Positions 1 through 8,080 of a stretch of DNA of 64,000 nt are shown here, piece after piece. Position 1 is the stretch's first letter. The number at the start of each line of letters is the position of its first letter. The stretch is from positions 26,811-90,810 of the forward strand of contig CAYOHP010000010.1 of NCBI GenBank assembly GCA_964403795.1, given 5' to 3'. The position numbers and the translations under genes are program-made. Below the pieces are notes generated by a model that was given only the letters and a program-made list of their open reading frames with translations, had not been told where the DNA came from and made no database searches. The stretch is from CAYOHP01 sp964403795 [NCBI: uncultured bacterium] (GTDB taxonomy: Bacteria > Muiribacteriota > UBA6191 > CAZXTJ01).

Positions 1-2
1 CC

Positions 3-1316
3 ACCCGGGCGCTGGACTCGTTGCCCCTGGCGTCCGGCACCCAAGGCCTCCCGCCGGGACCCGCGGGGCCCGTCACCCGGGCCATCCCGGGACCGGCCCG
101 GGACGCCGCCGCCCCGGTTCCTCCGGTACGGGCCGCCGGGACCGCCGCGCCCGTCGTCCGCCGCCTCCCGGTGCCGGCGATCCTGGCGGGGCTGGCCCTG
201 GTGCTGGCGTCCGTCTGGCTCGTCCTGGCTCCCGGACGCCCCCGGGACCCCGAGGTTCCGCCGCCCTTCGTTGCGCTCCCGGATCCGGAAACGCCTCCCG
301 TCGAGGTCCCGGAATGGCGCCGCCAGCTCGACGGCTTCGAGCCCTTGATGGCCGGCCATCGTCGACCGGACGGGACCCTGGCGCTGCACTGGGGTCGGGG
401 GGCGTGGCGGCTCCACCTCCGGGAGATGATCCCGGGGATGATCACCGACGGGTTCGTGGATCGGCTCGAGAACCTGCTCCGGGCGCTGGTCGAGGCCGCC
501 GACCAGGGGGCGCCGGTGGATGCCGAGGGCGACCTGGCGATCCACCTGCTCGAGGACTTCGACCAGATCGAGCGCCGCCTGACCGACTCGTTCACGGCCG
601 ACGACCTGACCTTCCTGCAGACGCCCCAGACCGTGGCCGAGGTGCGCAGCGAGGCGGTCGCCATGGACCGGGATCTGACCGATCGTCTGCTGGCGCGTCT
701 GGGCGCCCCGCCTCCCTCCCGCGTGCCGGCCCTGGGTCTGGGACTCCGGTTGCGGTTCCTGGCCGTGGTCGAGGAGGCCGGGGACCCAGGGTTGGCCCGG
801 TCGGCGGTGGAGCGCCTCTCGGTCCCGCTCGCTCCCCGGGCCCCGGAGGCGGTCCGGCTCGATCTCTTCCGGGTGGCGGTGGCTTCGGCCCATGTGGCGG
901 ATCGGGTCTGGGACGTGGGCAAGCTCGACTGCACCACCCGGGTGGCCCTGGTCGAGGGCATCTCCAACCTCACCCGGGATGGCACCGTCCGGGACGTCCG
1001 GGGTATCGCCTCGGGCGTGGAGCTCGCCGCCCTGGCCGCCACCGCCGCCTTGCAGACCGCGTTCATGTGCGGCACCCAAGGGATCGAGGAGCGGGTCGAG
1101 GGCCTTGTCCGCGAGCTCGATGCGGTCCTCGATCGCGACCCCGAGAGGGTCGAGGCGATCGTGGACAAGCGCCTCCAGATCCAGGACAACGCCGCAGTGC
1201 TCTGGCAGCCCCATCCGACCTGGCAGCCGCTGCGTGCCCGGGCCGGGGATGTGGTCGAGCGGGCCCATCGGCTGTGGGAGTCCAGGCGGGAAGCCGTCGG
1301 TGTCTCGGGACCGTAG
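3..1316 (+). CDS. C-terminal part of a membrane protein, probably a Ser/Thr kinase tail (5' truncated)
   Basis: The reading frame is open back to the first bases of the window, so the gene begins outside it; the TTG at base 21 should not be taken as the real start. The visible part has a Pro/Ala-rich linker, one strongly hydrophobic segment (about residues 53-69 counted from base 21, ILAGLALVLASVWLVLA), then an acidic, mostly helical domain of about 350 residues with no motif I recognise. A soluble N-terminus, low-complexity linker, single membrane span and unique C-terminal domain is also the layout of the complete kinase 3.7 kb downstream. I therefore infer a receptor-type kinase, but no kinase motif is visible, so another membrane protein is possible. 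Confidence 0.6.
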   Translation, partial: TRALDSLPLASGTQGLPPGPAGPVTRAIPGPARDAAAPVPPVRAAGTAAPVVRRLPVPAILAGLALVLASVWLVLAPGRPRDPEVPPPFVALPDPETPPVEVPEWRRQLDGFEPLMAGHRRPDGTLALHWGRGAWRLHLREMIPGMITDGFVDRLENLLRALVEAADQGAPVDAEGDLAIHLLEDFDQIERRLTDSFTADDLTFLQTPQTVAEVRSEAVAMDRDLTDRLLARLGAPPPSRVPALGLGLRLRFLAVVEEAGDPGLARSAVERLSVPLAPRAPEAVRLDLFRVAVASAHVADRVWDVGKLDCTTRVALVEGISNLTRDGTVRDVRGIASGVELAALAATAALQTAFMCGTQGIEERVEGLVRELDAVLDRDPERVEAIVDKRLQIQDNAAVLWQPHPTWQPLRARAGDVVERAHRLWESRREAVGVSGP

Positions 1317-1496
1317 GTCTCCGGCCGACGCGTGCCCTCGGTCTCGCGGGTGCCTCGGGGTCGCAGCAGATCCGAGACCCGAGACCTGGGACGGCGGCAG
1401 GGACAGGAGGAAGACCGCTCCCGGAGCCGGTCGGAACTTGCGAGCTGGATTGGCCCGCTCCGTGCTGTCTCGGGCGTCGACGCTGGGAGGTCTTCG

Positions 1497-2462
1497 ATGG
1501 CGCGCCCCTCGATCCGGTTCGTCCTGGTCGCCGTCCTGGTCGGCGGATCGGAGGTCCACGCCTTCCTCGGGATGGATCCGGGCCCGGGAGTGCCAGCTGT
1601 CCCTGGTGGCTGGCGTCCCGAGGTCCGGGCCGTGAGCCCGGGCGTCTCCACCCCGAGCCTCCCTTTCGGCCTCGACCCGGCGAGCGCCGCGGCCATCGTC
1701 GCCAAGGTCTGGGCCAACGAGGGCGGGGGACGGGCGGAGGCCCTGGTCCACTGGAACCGGTACGAGAAGTGGGCCTCGGTGGGGATCCTCCACGCCATCT
1801 GGTTCCCGGCAGGGGTCCGGCCCGGCTTCGACGAGTCCTTCCCCAAGCTGGTGTCCTTCCTGGAGGGGAGGGGGGTGGCGATCCCGGGGGTGGCGCGGGG
1901 AGCCTGTCCCTGGACCTCCCGGGAGCAGCTGGAGACGGCCCGGGCCGAGCGGAGCCCGGAGTTCACGGCGGTCTACGAGCTGCTCGACCGGACCCGGGAT
2001 CTCCAGACCGAATACGCGCTGGGGAGGACCGCGGCGGCCCGGGACCGGATCGCCGACCACCTCCGGGACCAGGGGCGGGACGCCGAGGTCGACCCCGTCC
2101 TGGCCGAGTTCGACGGGTTGGGAGGGAGTGCCCACGGGGTCTTCGCCCTGACCGACTACGTGAACTGGAAGGGCGAGGGGATCCATCCTGCCGAGCGGAT
2201 CGAGGTCCCCGGAGAGGGGCGGGTCGGCTGGGGCCTCCTCCAGGTGCTGGAGCGGCTGGTCGCCACCCGGGCACAGGATCAGGGGCGCTGCCGGCTCGAG
2301 CGCTTCCGGGATGCCTCCCGGTGGGTCATGGAGCGCCGGCTCCGCAACGACTCCCGACTTCCCGCCGACAAGCACGCGGCCCTGCTGGCCCGCTGCGACC
2401 GCTACCTGACGGCGCTCGGCACCCTGGGGGCGCCCTGCCCCGAGGTGCGCTCGGCCAGGTAG
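1497..2462 (+). CDS. secreted hypothetical protein
   Basis: This is a 321-residue protein of unknown function. I chose the ATG at 1497 because GGGAGG lies 6 bases upstream and the first 22 residues form a signal peptide (RPSIRFVLVAVLVGG, Ala-containing cleavage region). The mature N-terminal half has a dense aromatic/acidic pattern, IVAKVWANEGGG then HWNRYEKWASVGILHAIWFP, followed by FDESFPKLVSFL and a CPW motif. That spacing of Trp, Asn, Glu and His is what one expects of a conserved enzymatic or binding domain. The C-terminal half is helical and charged. It stands alone, 180 bases after the preceding gene. I believe similar uncharacterised exported proteins exist in Gram-negatives but cannot confirm this here. 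Confidence 0.75.
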   Translation: MARPSIRFVLVAVLVGGSEVHAFLGMDPGPGVPAVPGGWRPEVRAVSPGVSTPSLPFGLDPASAAAIVAKVWANEGGGRAEALVHWNRYEKWASVGILHAIWFPAGVRPGFDESFPKLVSFLEGRGVAIPGVARGACPWTSREQLETARAERSPEFTAVYELLDRTRDLQTEYALGRTAAARDRIADHLRDQGRDAEVDPVLAEFDGLGGSAHGVFALTDYVNWKGEGIHPAERIEVPGEGRVGWGLLQVLERLVATRAQDQGRCRLERFRDASRWVMERRLRNDSRLPADKHAALLARCDRYLTALGTLGAPCPEVRSAR

Positions 2463-2566
2463 GCGGGGAACCCACCGCTCCATCCTGATTCGGTCGGACC
2501 TCCCGGCCGCACCGTCCTGGACCGGTGGCCCGGTCGAGACCCGCATGGAGAGCGGTTCTTTGGGCC

Positions 2567-2581
2567 TGGCACCCGGCTTGC
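2567..2581 (+). promoter_or_regulatory. sigma54 (-24/-12) promoter
   Basis: TGGCAC, five bases, then TTGC: an exact match to the core of the sigma54 consensus, with GG and GC correctly spaced. A start point about 12 bases further on would leave a leader of roughly 35 bases before the ATG at 2629. The site lies inside the longer open frame that begins at 2545, which argues that this upstream ATG is not used. Both rpoN and an FHA-type sigma54 activator are encoded in this window. Confidence 0.7.
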
Positions 2582-2628
2582 GATCCGGACCCCGGGCCGG
2601 CTCCCAGGGCCCGGAACGGAACGCCTCC

Positions 2629-4932
2629 ATGATCCAGCGGACCTTCGCCTGCATGCTCCTCGCCGGCGCCCTGCTCCCGCCGCCCGGCGCGGCCCAGACC
2701 GGACTCTTCGGACAGGACGAGCCTGTGGCCGTACCGGCTGCTCCGACGGCCGACGTCTATGCGCCCCCTCGCCCCTTCGTGATCGGGCGCGACAACCTCG
2801 GCTTCGCCAACTTCCACGGCGCCATCCGGGTGGCCGGGGCGGCCGGGAACTGCTACTCGATGGCGGAGACCGCCAAGCTCTTCTACGACCTCGCCGAGTA
2901 CCGGCCCCAGGCGGAGATCGGCGACGGTCGCGGCTTCCACCCGGGCGAGGTGGCGGTGGCCCTGTGGAGTCCCGCCTATCCTTCGGTGCGCTTCCCGGTC
3001 CGCGGCTACGGCACCCTGGCCGAGACCTCGGCAGTCCCGCCGGATCTGGAACTGGAAGGTTGGGTCGAGGGACAGGTGCGGGAGAGGGCCGGTCTCCCGC
3101 CTCGCGCCGACGCCGGGACGCCGGCCGCCGAGGCGCCCGCCAATGGGGAGGCGCTGATCGGGCTCTACCGCCTCATCACCACCTTCCACTACCTGCATTA
3201 CGTCCAGTACCAGGCGAGCAGCCTGGTGGCCCGGGTGGCGGAGCACGCCCTCTCGGTCCCGGACGGGGTGAGGCGGACCACCCGGTCCGCCATCGAGGAG
3301 CTGAAGCACCGCCTGCCGCTCGGCGACCTCGGCCTGCTCCTCATCTTCAACGCCGATCCGGCCGTGACCTTCGGTCACGTGGTCCTCGCCTACCGCCTCG
3401 AGGAGGGCGAGACCCACGCCGATATCTACATCTACGACTCGAACCAGCAGTTCGGGGCGAATCGCCACGAGAGCGTGCTCCGGGTCGAGCGGTCCACCGG
3501 GCGGTTCCGGCTGCTGCGGAAGGACCCGGAGACCGGGATCCTCTCGCCCGACGCCATGTACGACGGCGAGAGCTGGTTCTCCGCCGCCGAGACCTGCTCC
3601 CTGTCGCTGCTCCCCGATCGTCGCCTCGACGCCGAGGTTCGCCGGACCCTGGCCGCCAAGCTCGGGAAGCTGGAGGAGACCGCGGCCTACGCGGTGGCGA
3701 CCGGGGATCTGGTCCGGGACCTCACCCAGGTGGACCCCTCGACCTCCCCGCTCCAGCGGGACCTGCTCCGCTTCGTGCGCTCGGTCCAGGCGATCCGGGC
3801 CCGGAGCGGTGCCCCGGCCGGCCCGACGCTCCCCGAGGACGCTTCGACCGAGGACCTGACCCGCTGGCTCGAGGCCCACCTGGAGCCGGGGCTGTCCCAG
3901 GCGCTCCCCTGGTTCGTGCCGCACGGGATCGGTCTCTCGGGCACCCGGATCGTGCCGTCGCGAAACGATCCGAACCGGATCCGGATCGAGACCACCGTGA
4001 CCCTCGCCGCCGGGGCCGAGCCGACGGCGGTGCTCGAGGCCCTCCGGTCCTCGGCCTGGCTGGCCGGCGAGGAGCTCGTGGCCCATGTCGTCGAGGCGCT
4101 GGGCAAGGCGTTTCGCGGGGCAGGGATCACGGCCTGGCTGGCCATCGAGGTGACCAAGGGACCGAGCCCGTCGAGTCGGCTGGGGAAGTTCGCTCCGCTC
4201 CCCGAGCTGGTGGCCAGCCGGACCGTGGTGGGGAAGCTCGGCCCCTCGGACGAGGACCCTCCGGCCGCGGCCCACCGGATCGAGATCGCCGAGTCGTTCG
4301 TCCGCCGCACCTTCGAGGCCGCCATGCGGGCCCAGGGCGTGGTGGGCGTCCGGCACACCTTCCCCCTCGAGGTCGACGTCGCCGGGACCAAGGTCGGGAC
4401 CGATCTCGTGGTCCAGTTGGACAAGCTCTTCCCCCACTTCGGGTACCTGGCCGCCTGGCTGGAGGGAGCGATCTCGGGCGAGGTCGCCGGGGTGCGGTTC
4501 TCGACCCCCTACAACGACTACGTCGAGGTGATGCTGGAGCCGACCCGCAGGCGGAACGTGTTCGAGGTCTCCGGTCGGGCCAAGTTCTACCTGGAGGTCC
4601 ACGGGGCCGTCGGCTGGCTGGTGGACGTGGCCGCCAGCGTGATCGAGCCGGTGTTCGACACGCTCTTTTGCGCCTTCGCCGGTCGTGTCGAGGACTTCCT
4701 CCAGGAGCAGCTCGAGACCTGGATCAGCCTGGTGCCGGGGACCCGGATCGCCTTCCATTCGGTGGAGCTCGAGACCATCGACGAGGGGACCAAGCTCTCG
4801 GCCAAGCTGGTCCCCTTCGAGGTGGACCTGGCGGCCACGGTCCGCCGGATCTTCGGGGTCGACCCGCCGGTGGTGCTCACCCAGGTGGCCCTCGAGGACG
4901 ATCGGGTGGTGCTGGCCTTCGACGCCCGGTGA
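2629..4932 (+). CDS. exported papain-like cysteine protease-type protein
   Basis: The product is 767 residues. The start is the ATG that opens a signal peptide (MIQRTFACMLLAGALLPPPG), not the ATG 84 bases upstream, which would bury the signal and include the sigma54 promoter. After a short linker comes a domain with GNCYSMA (Cys75), TFGHVVLAY (His250) and IYIYDSN (Asp270). This Cys-His-Asp order and context is typical of papain-fold peptidases or transglutaminases. The remaining 490 residues are mixed alpha/beta with many Val/Glu-rich stretches and no motif I recognise; they may be adhesin-like or substrate-binding modules. Catalytic assignment is inference from motifs. The gene lies between the truncated membrane protein and the intact Ser/Thr kinase. 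Confidence 0.75.
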   Translation: MIQRTFACMLLAGALLPPPGAAQTGLFGQDEPVAVPAAPTADVYAPPRPFVIGRDNLGFANFHGAIRVAGAAGNCYSMAETAKLFYDLAEYRPQAEIGDGRGFHPGEVAVALWSPAYPSVRFPVRGYGTLAETSAVPPDLELEGWVEGQVRERAGLPPRADAGTPAAEAPANGEALIGLYRLITTFHYLHYVQYQASSLVARVAEHALSVPDGVRRTTRSAIEELKHRLPLGDLGLLLIFNADPAVTFGHVVLAYRLEEGETHADIYIYDSNQQFGANRHESVLRVERSTGRFRLLRKDPETGILSPDAMYDGESWFSAAETCSLSLLPDRRLDAEVRRTLAAKLGKLEETAAYAVATGDLVRDLTQVDPSTSPLQRDLLRFVRSVQAIRARSGAPAGPTLPEDASTEDLTRWLEAHLEPGLSQALPWFVPHGIGLSGTRIVPSRNDPNRIRIETTVTLAAGAEPTAVLEALRSSAWLAGEELVAHVVEALGKAFRGAGITAWLAIEVTKGPSPSSRLGKFAPLPELVASRTVVGKLGPSDEDPPAAAHRIEIAESFVRRTFEAAMRAQGVVGVRHTFPLEVDVAGTKVGTDLVVQLDKLFPHFGYLAAWLEGAISGEVAGVRFSTPYNDYVEVMLEPTRRRNVFEVSGRAKFYLEVHGAVGWLVDVAASVIEPVFDTLFCAFAGRVEDFLQEQLETWISLVPGTRIAFHSVELETIDEGTKLSAKLVPFEVDLAATVRRIFGVDPPVVLTQVALEDDRVVLAFDAR

Positions 4933-5038
4933 GGGGATGCCCGCCGCGAGGCCCGCCCGTCGGCTCCCGCCGGCAGGCGGGTCTCGCCGCGTCGGGGGCG
5001 CGGCCCGGACCCGGTACGCTCCCGGCAGTGAGGACGCC

Positions 5039-7402
5039 ATGATTCCCGCCTTCCCCCCGCATCTGACCGAGCGCTACGAGCCCCTGGAGGTGCTGGGGCG
5101 CGGGACCTCGGCCACCGTGCTCCGGGCCCGCCAGAGGGACCTCGACCGCACCGTGGTGCTGAAGGTCTTCCACGACCCCGAGGGCCAGCGCTCGCCGCAG
5201 CGGGTGCGGGTCCTCCGGGAGGCGCGACTGCTGGTGGGGATGCGGCACCCCCGGGTGGTGTCGCTGCTCGACTTCGGGGACCAGGACGGGACGATCCACT
5301 TCGCCTACCCCGACCATGGCGCCGAGGCGCTGTCCACCAGGATGAAGCCCGGCGAGCCCTGGGATCCGGCCCGGGTCGTCCGTCTCCTGGACGACGTGCT
5401 CGCCGGGCTGGCCCACCTGCACGCGGCCGGCATCGTGCACCGGGACCTGAAGCCGGCCAACATCGTCCTCGACCCGGAGGGCCGGGCCCAGCTGATCGAC
5501 CTCGGCCTGGCCAAGGACCTCGACGCCAGCGTGGGTCTGACCGCGACCCAGGAGTTCGTGGGCACCCCGCTCTACGCGGCACCCGACCAGGCGCTGGAAT
5601 CCTCGGACTGCGAGCCCCGCGACGACTTGTATGCGCTGGGCGTGGTGGCCTACGAGCTCAGCACCGGGGAGAACCCCTTCCGGTCGGCGACCCTGGGCGG
5701 GATCTTCGACCGTCACGTTTCCTACTCGCCGCCGTCCCTCGATCGGCTCGACCCCGCGATTCCCTCGGGCCTCGCCCGGCTGGTGGACGCGTTGCTGGCG
5801 AAGTGCCGGGACGACCGGCCGAGGGATGCCGAGGAAGCCCGCGCCCGGTTGGCCCCGGTCCTGGCGGAGATGCGATCCGGGACCACTCCGCCGACCAGCC
5901 AGGCCGGTCCTCCCGTGAGGTCGGTCGCGACGCTCGCCCTGGAGCCCCGGGTCGGCGACCCGGCTCACCGGGCAGGATCCGGGCCGGCCTTCGCAGCAGC
6001 AGCTGCGGCCGCCGCCGCCCTGGCATTGGTCGCCCTGGGACTCCTGGCCCGGTTCGGGCCCGGGGACCGCGGGAACTCCGGTTCCGGACCACCCACCGCC
6101 ACTCCCTTGCCGACCCAGGCCTCCGCCGAGGTCGCGGCGCCGGCGGCCCTGATGCAGGTGGCGGCCCGGCGCGCCCTCGATCGGCTCCCGGTGGATCCGG
6201 CCCGCTCGCACGCCGCCTTCTGGGAGCTCGAGGAGGCCCGGGCCTGGCTCCGGTCCCGCCTGGCTCCGGGCCTGGCCCTCGGACCCGAGGAGCGCGAGCT
6301 CCTGGTCGACCTCGACCGGAGCCTCGGGGCGCGGGGGATCGAGCCGGTCTTCGAGCCGTTCCTGGCGATCGAGCCCCTCGGCCCCGAGGCCGCGATGCCT
6401 GCCGGTGCGATCGCCATGGCGACCGAGCGCGGCCTGGGGGACCTGGCCTCGGGACCCGCCTCGGGCTGGCTCGCGGCAGCCGGGCGCGCCGCCGACCAGG
6501 CTGCCGGGCTGCTGGAGGAACGCCGCCGGGGGATCGCCCAGGGCGACCTGGGACCCGAGGCGGCTCCCGAGCTCGACCTGGTCTGGAAGACCGAAGCCCT
6601 GGTCGGAGGCAAGGTCGGGCTCGCCTCCCTGGCGCGCCGTGCTGCCGACGGGCCCGGGACCCGGGCGGCGTGGGCGAGTTGGCTGGAGCCGGCCACCGCG
6701 GCCCTGCGCCGCATGCTGGCGGCCGTGGGCCGGAGTTTCGTCGAGGAACCCGCGACCCGGGAGCGGGCGGCGCTCCTGGCGCTCGCCTGGTGCGAGGGTC
6801 TCGACCCCCTGTTCGCGGGGGCCTTCGGCTCGGCGCCGCCCGCCGCCATCCTGGGGATCGAGCCCGGCCGCGCCGCCCACCGCCTGGTCGAGGGCATCCT
6901 GCTCCGCGAGACGGCCCGGGCCCAGGCCCGGGCCGGCTTCGATCCCGCGGGTCCCCTGGCGGCGGCCGCCCGGGCCCTGGAACTCGCCGCCGGCCTCGGT
7001 ACCCGCCCCGGACCCGATGCCGGCACCGACTCGGGCGCCCTGGATCCGACCTCCCTCGCGGCCCGCCTGGCGGGCCGGGCCCTGGCGATCCGCATGCGTC
7101 TGGCGATCCGCTTCGACCTGGCCCGGGAGAACCTGCTCCGGCTCACCCATCGCGGCCGGGACCACCAGGCCGCCGCCGGCCTGCTGGAGGTGGCCCGGGC
7201 GCGGCTTCCCGGCCTTCCCCCTTTCGAGGCCGCCCTGGTCCTCGGCGAGGTGGTGCGTGCCCTCGATGACAAGAAGGACCCGCTCCGGATCCCGCCGGCG
7301 GACGCAGCCGCGGCCTGGGCCACCCTGGGCGAGGTGGCGGCCCGGCTCTCCGGGGCGGAGCGGAACCTGCTCGAGGCCCTGCTCCACCCCCTCAGGCTCT
7401 GA
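5039..7402 (+). CDS. membrane-anchored Ser/Thr protein kinase
   Basis: A 787-residue Hanks-type kinase. Visible motifs are the glycine loop LGRGTSATV (19-27), VVLKVF with Lys42, the helix-C region EARLLVGMRHP, the catalytic loop HRDLKPAN (134-141, Asp136), and the metal-binding motif as DLG (Asp154) instead of DFG. These are followed by GTPLYAAPDQ and a D-DLYALGVVAYEL segment. The kinase domain ends near residue 285. An Ala-rich transmembrane helix follows at about 315-340, then a roughly 430-residue Ala/Arg/Glu-rich helical C-terminal domain of unknown role. Start: ATG with GTGAGG 5 bases upstream. The orientation predicts a cytoplasmic kinase and an exported sensor domain. DLG variants occur in active bacterial kinases, so activity is likely but unproven. 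Confidence 0.93.
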   Translation: MIPAFPPHLTERYEPLEVLGRGTSATVLRARQRDLDRTVVLKVFHDPEGQRSPQRVRVLREARLLVGMRHPRVVSLLDFGDQDGTIHFAYPDHGAEALSTRMKPGEPWDPARVVRLLDDVLAGLAHLHAAGIVHRDLKPANIVLDPEGRAQLIDLGLAKDLDASVGLTATQEFVGTPLYAAPDQALESSDCEPRDDLYALGVVAYELSTGENPFRSATLGGIFDRHVSYSPPSLDRLDPAIPSGLARLVDALLAKCRDDRPRDAEEARARLAPVLAEMRSGTTPPTSQAGPPVRSVATLALEPRVGDPAHRAGSGPAFAAAAAAAAALALVALGLLARFGPGDRGNSGSGPPTATPLPTQASAEVAAPAALMQVAARRALDRLPVDPARSHAAFWELEEARAWLRSRLAPGLALGPEERELLVDLDRSLGARGIEPVFEPFLAIEPLGPEAAMPAGAIAMATERGLGDLASGPASGWLAAAGRAADQAAGLLEERRRGIAQGDLGPEAAPELDLVWKTEALVGGKVGLASLARRAADGPGTRAAWASWLEPATAALRRMLAAVGRSFVEEPATRERAALLALAWCEGLDPLFAGAFGSAPPAAILGIEPGRAAHRLVEGILLRETARAQARAGFDPAGPLAAAARALELAAGLGTRPGPDAGTDSGALDPTSLAARLAGRALAIRMRLAIRFDLARENLLRLTHRGRDHQAAAGLLEVARARLPGLPPFEAALVLGEVVRALDDKKDPLRIPPADAAAAWATLGEVAARLSGAERNLLEALLHPLRL

Positions 7403-7417
7403 GCCCGAGCAGGGCTC

Positions 7418-7915
7418 CTACAACCCCAGGATCCCGGCGAGGGCGTCGACCAGGCCGGCCAGCGGAAAGGCGATGGTGAGCCCCACCTTGAGCCACCCGG
7501 GGACGTCGTCGCCCTCGGTCTCGACCCCGCACTTCCCGGCCAGCCAGGCGAGGTCCTCGCCCTCGATCACCATGGCGTCGACCTGGCTGGAGCCGCGCTC
7601 CCGGAGGATCGTCCCCTGGAAGAGGCGGATGGTGGTGCCGTCGATCGTCACGGTGGTCTTCACCTTGTAGAGGTCGCGGGCCGAGACCCGGAACTCGGTC
7701 TTCCAGTCGGCCGAGGCGGCGAGCTCCGCGCCCTTGATCGAGACCTCGTCGTCGGCGAACTCGGTCTTCAGCTTGGCGATCAGGTCGTCGCCGCTGGTCG
7801 GGCTCTCCAGGGTCCAGCCGTCGAAGACGTAGGCGTTGGCGTCGGCCTTGGCGCTCGGCACCGAGGCCAGGGCGAGGGCGAGGACCAGGGCCGAGGAGGC
7901 GAAGAGGTTCTGCAC
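7418..7915 (-). CDS. small secreted hypothetical protein
   Basis: 165 residues. The GTG start is preceded by GGAAGGA at good spacing. Residues 1-25 form a signal peptide (LFASSALVLALALASVPSAKA, cleavage near Ala-Asp). The body contains two repeated-looking beta segments (DEVSIKGAEL, TVTIDGTTIRLFQ, VDAMVIEGEDLAWLAG) and ends in a hydrophobic segment (VGLTIAFPLAGLVDALAGILGL) that could be a C-terminal membrane anchor or amphipathic helix. No family recognised. It is convergent with the upstream kinase gene (15-base gap). It is separated from the FHA-activator gene, which reads the same way, by a strong hairpin. Confidence 0.75.
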   Translation of the reverse strand: MQNLFASSALVLALALASVPSAKADANAYVFDGWTLESPTSGDDLIAKLKTEFADDEVSIKGAELAASADWKTEFRVSARDLYKVKTTVTIDGTTIRLFQGTILRERGSSQVDAMVIEGEDLAWLAGKCGVETEGDDVPGWLKVGLTIAFPLAGLVDALAGILGL

Positions 7916-8046
7916 GGGAGTTCCTTCCGATGGGGCCGGGTCCGCCAGGACCCCGCTCGGGGAAGCTCCTACGCAGGGGGCGTGCCAAGGGCTGTGGTCG
8001 CTCGCAGAGCGGGGTCCGACCCGGAGCGGAACGGCGACCGTGCCGT

Positions 8047-8080
8047 CCTGATTCGGTCCCGGCAGGGCGACCGAATCAGG
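8047..8080 (-). terminator. 12-bp perfect stem-loop at the end of the FHA-activator gene
   Basis: CCTGATTCGGTC and its exact complement GACCGAATCAGG are separated by ten bases. The stem contains the stop codon of the leftward FHA-sigma54 gene and lies between it and the next leftward gene. There is no U-run after the stem, so it may be a weak or processing hairpin rather than a classical intrinsic terminator. The 12-mer CCTGATTCGGTC also occurs, unpaired, at 2484-2495. Confidence 0.55.

Noticed and set aside
2484-2495. CCTGATTCGGTC as a shared regulatory element with 8047-8058
   Set aside because: Only the 12-mer itself is shared; flanks differ and this copy has no pairing arm, so chance or a repeat fragment is as likely.
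2545-2628. Upstream ATG extending the papain-like protein by 28 residues
   Set aside because: The extension would bury the signal peptide and includes the sigma54 promoter, so 2629 is preferred.
2326-5040. 904-residue open frame on the minus strand
   Set aside because: It runs antisense to the papain-like gene, whose signal peptide, ribosomal context and motifs are convincing. The antisense product is a His/Gly/Arg-rich string with no domain; long antisense frames are expected at this GC content.
4877-7387. 836-residue open frame on the minus strand
   Set aside because: Antisense to the Ser/Thr kinase; composition is Gly/Arg/Gln-rich without motifs.
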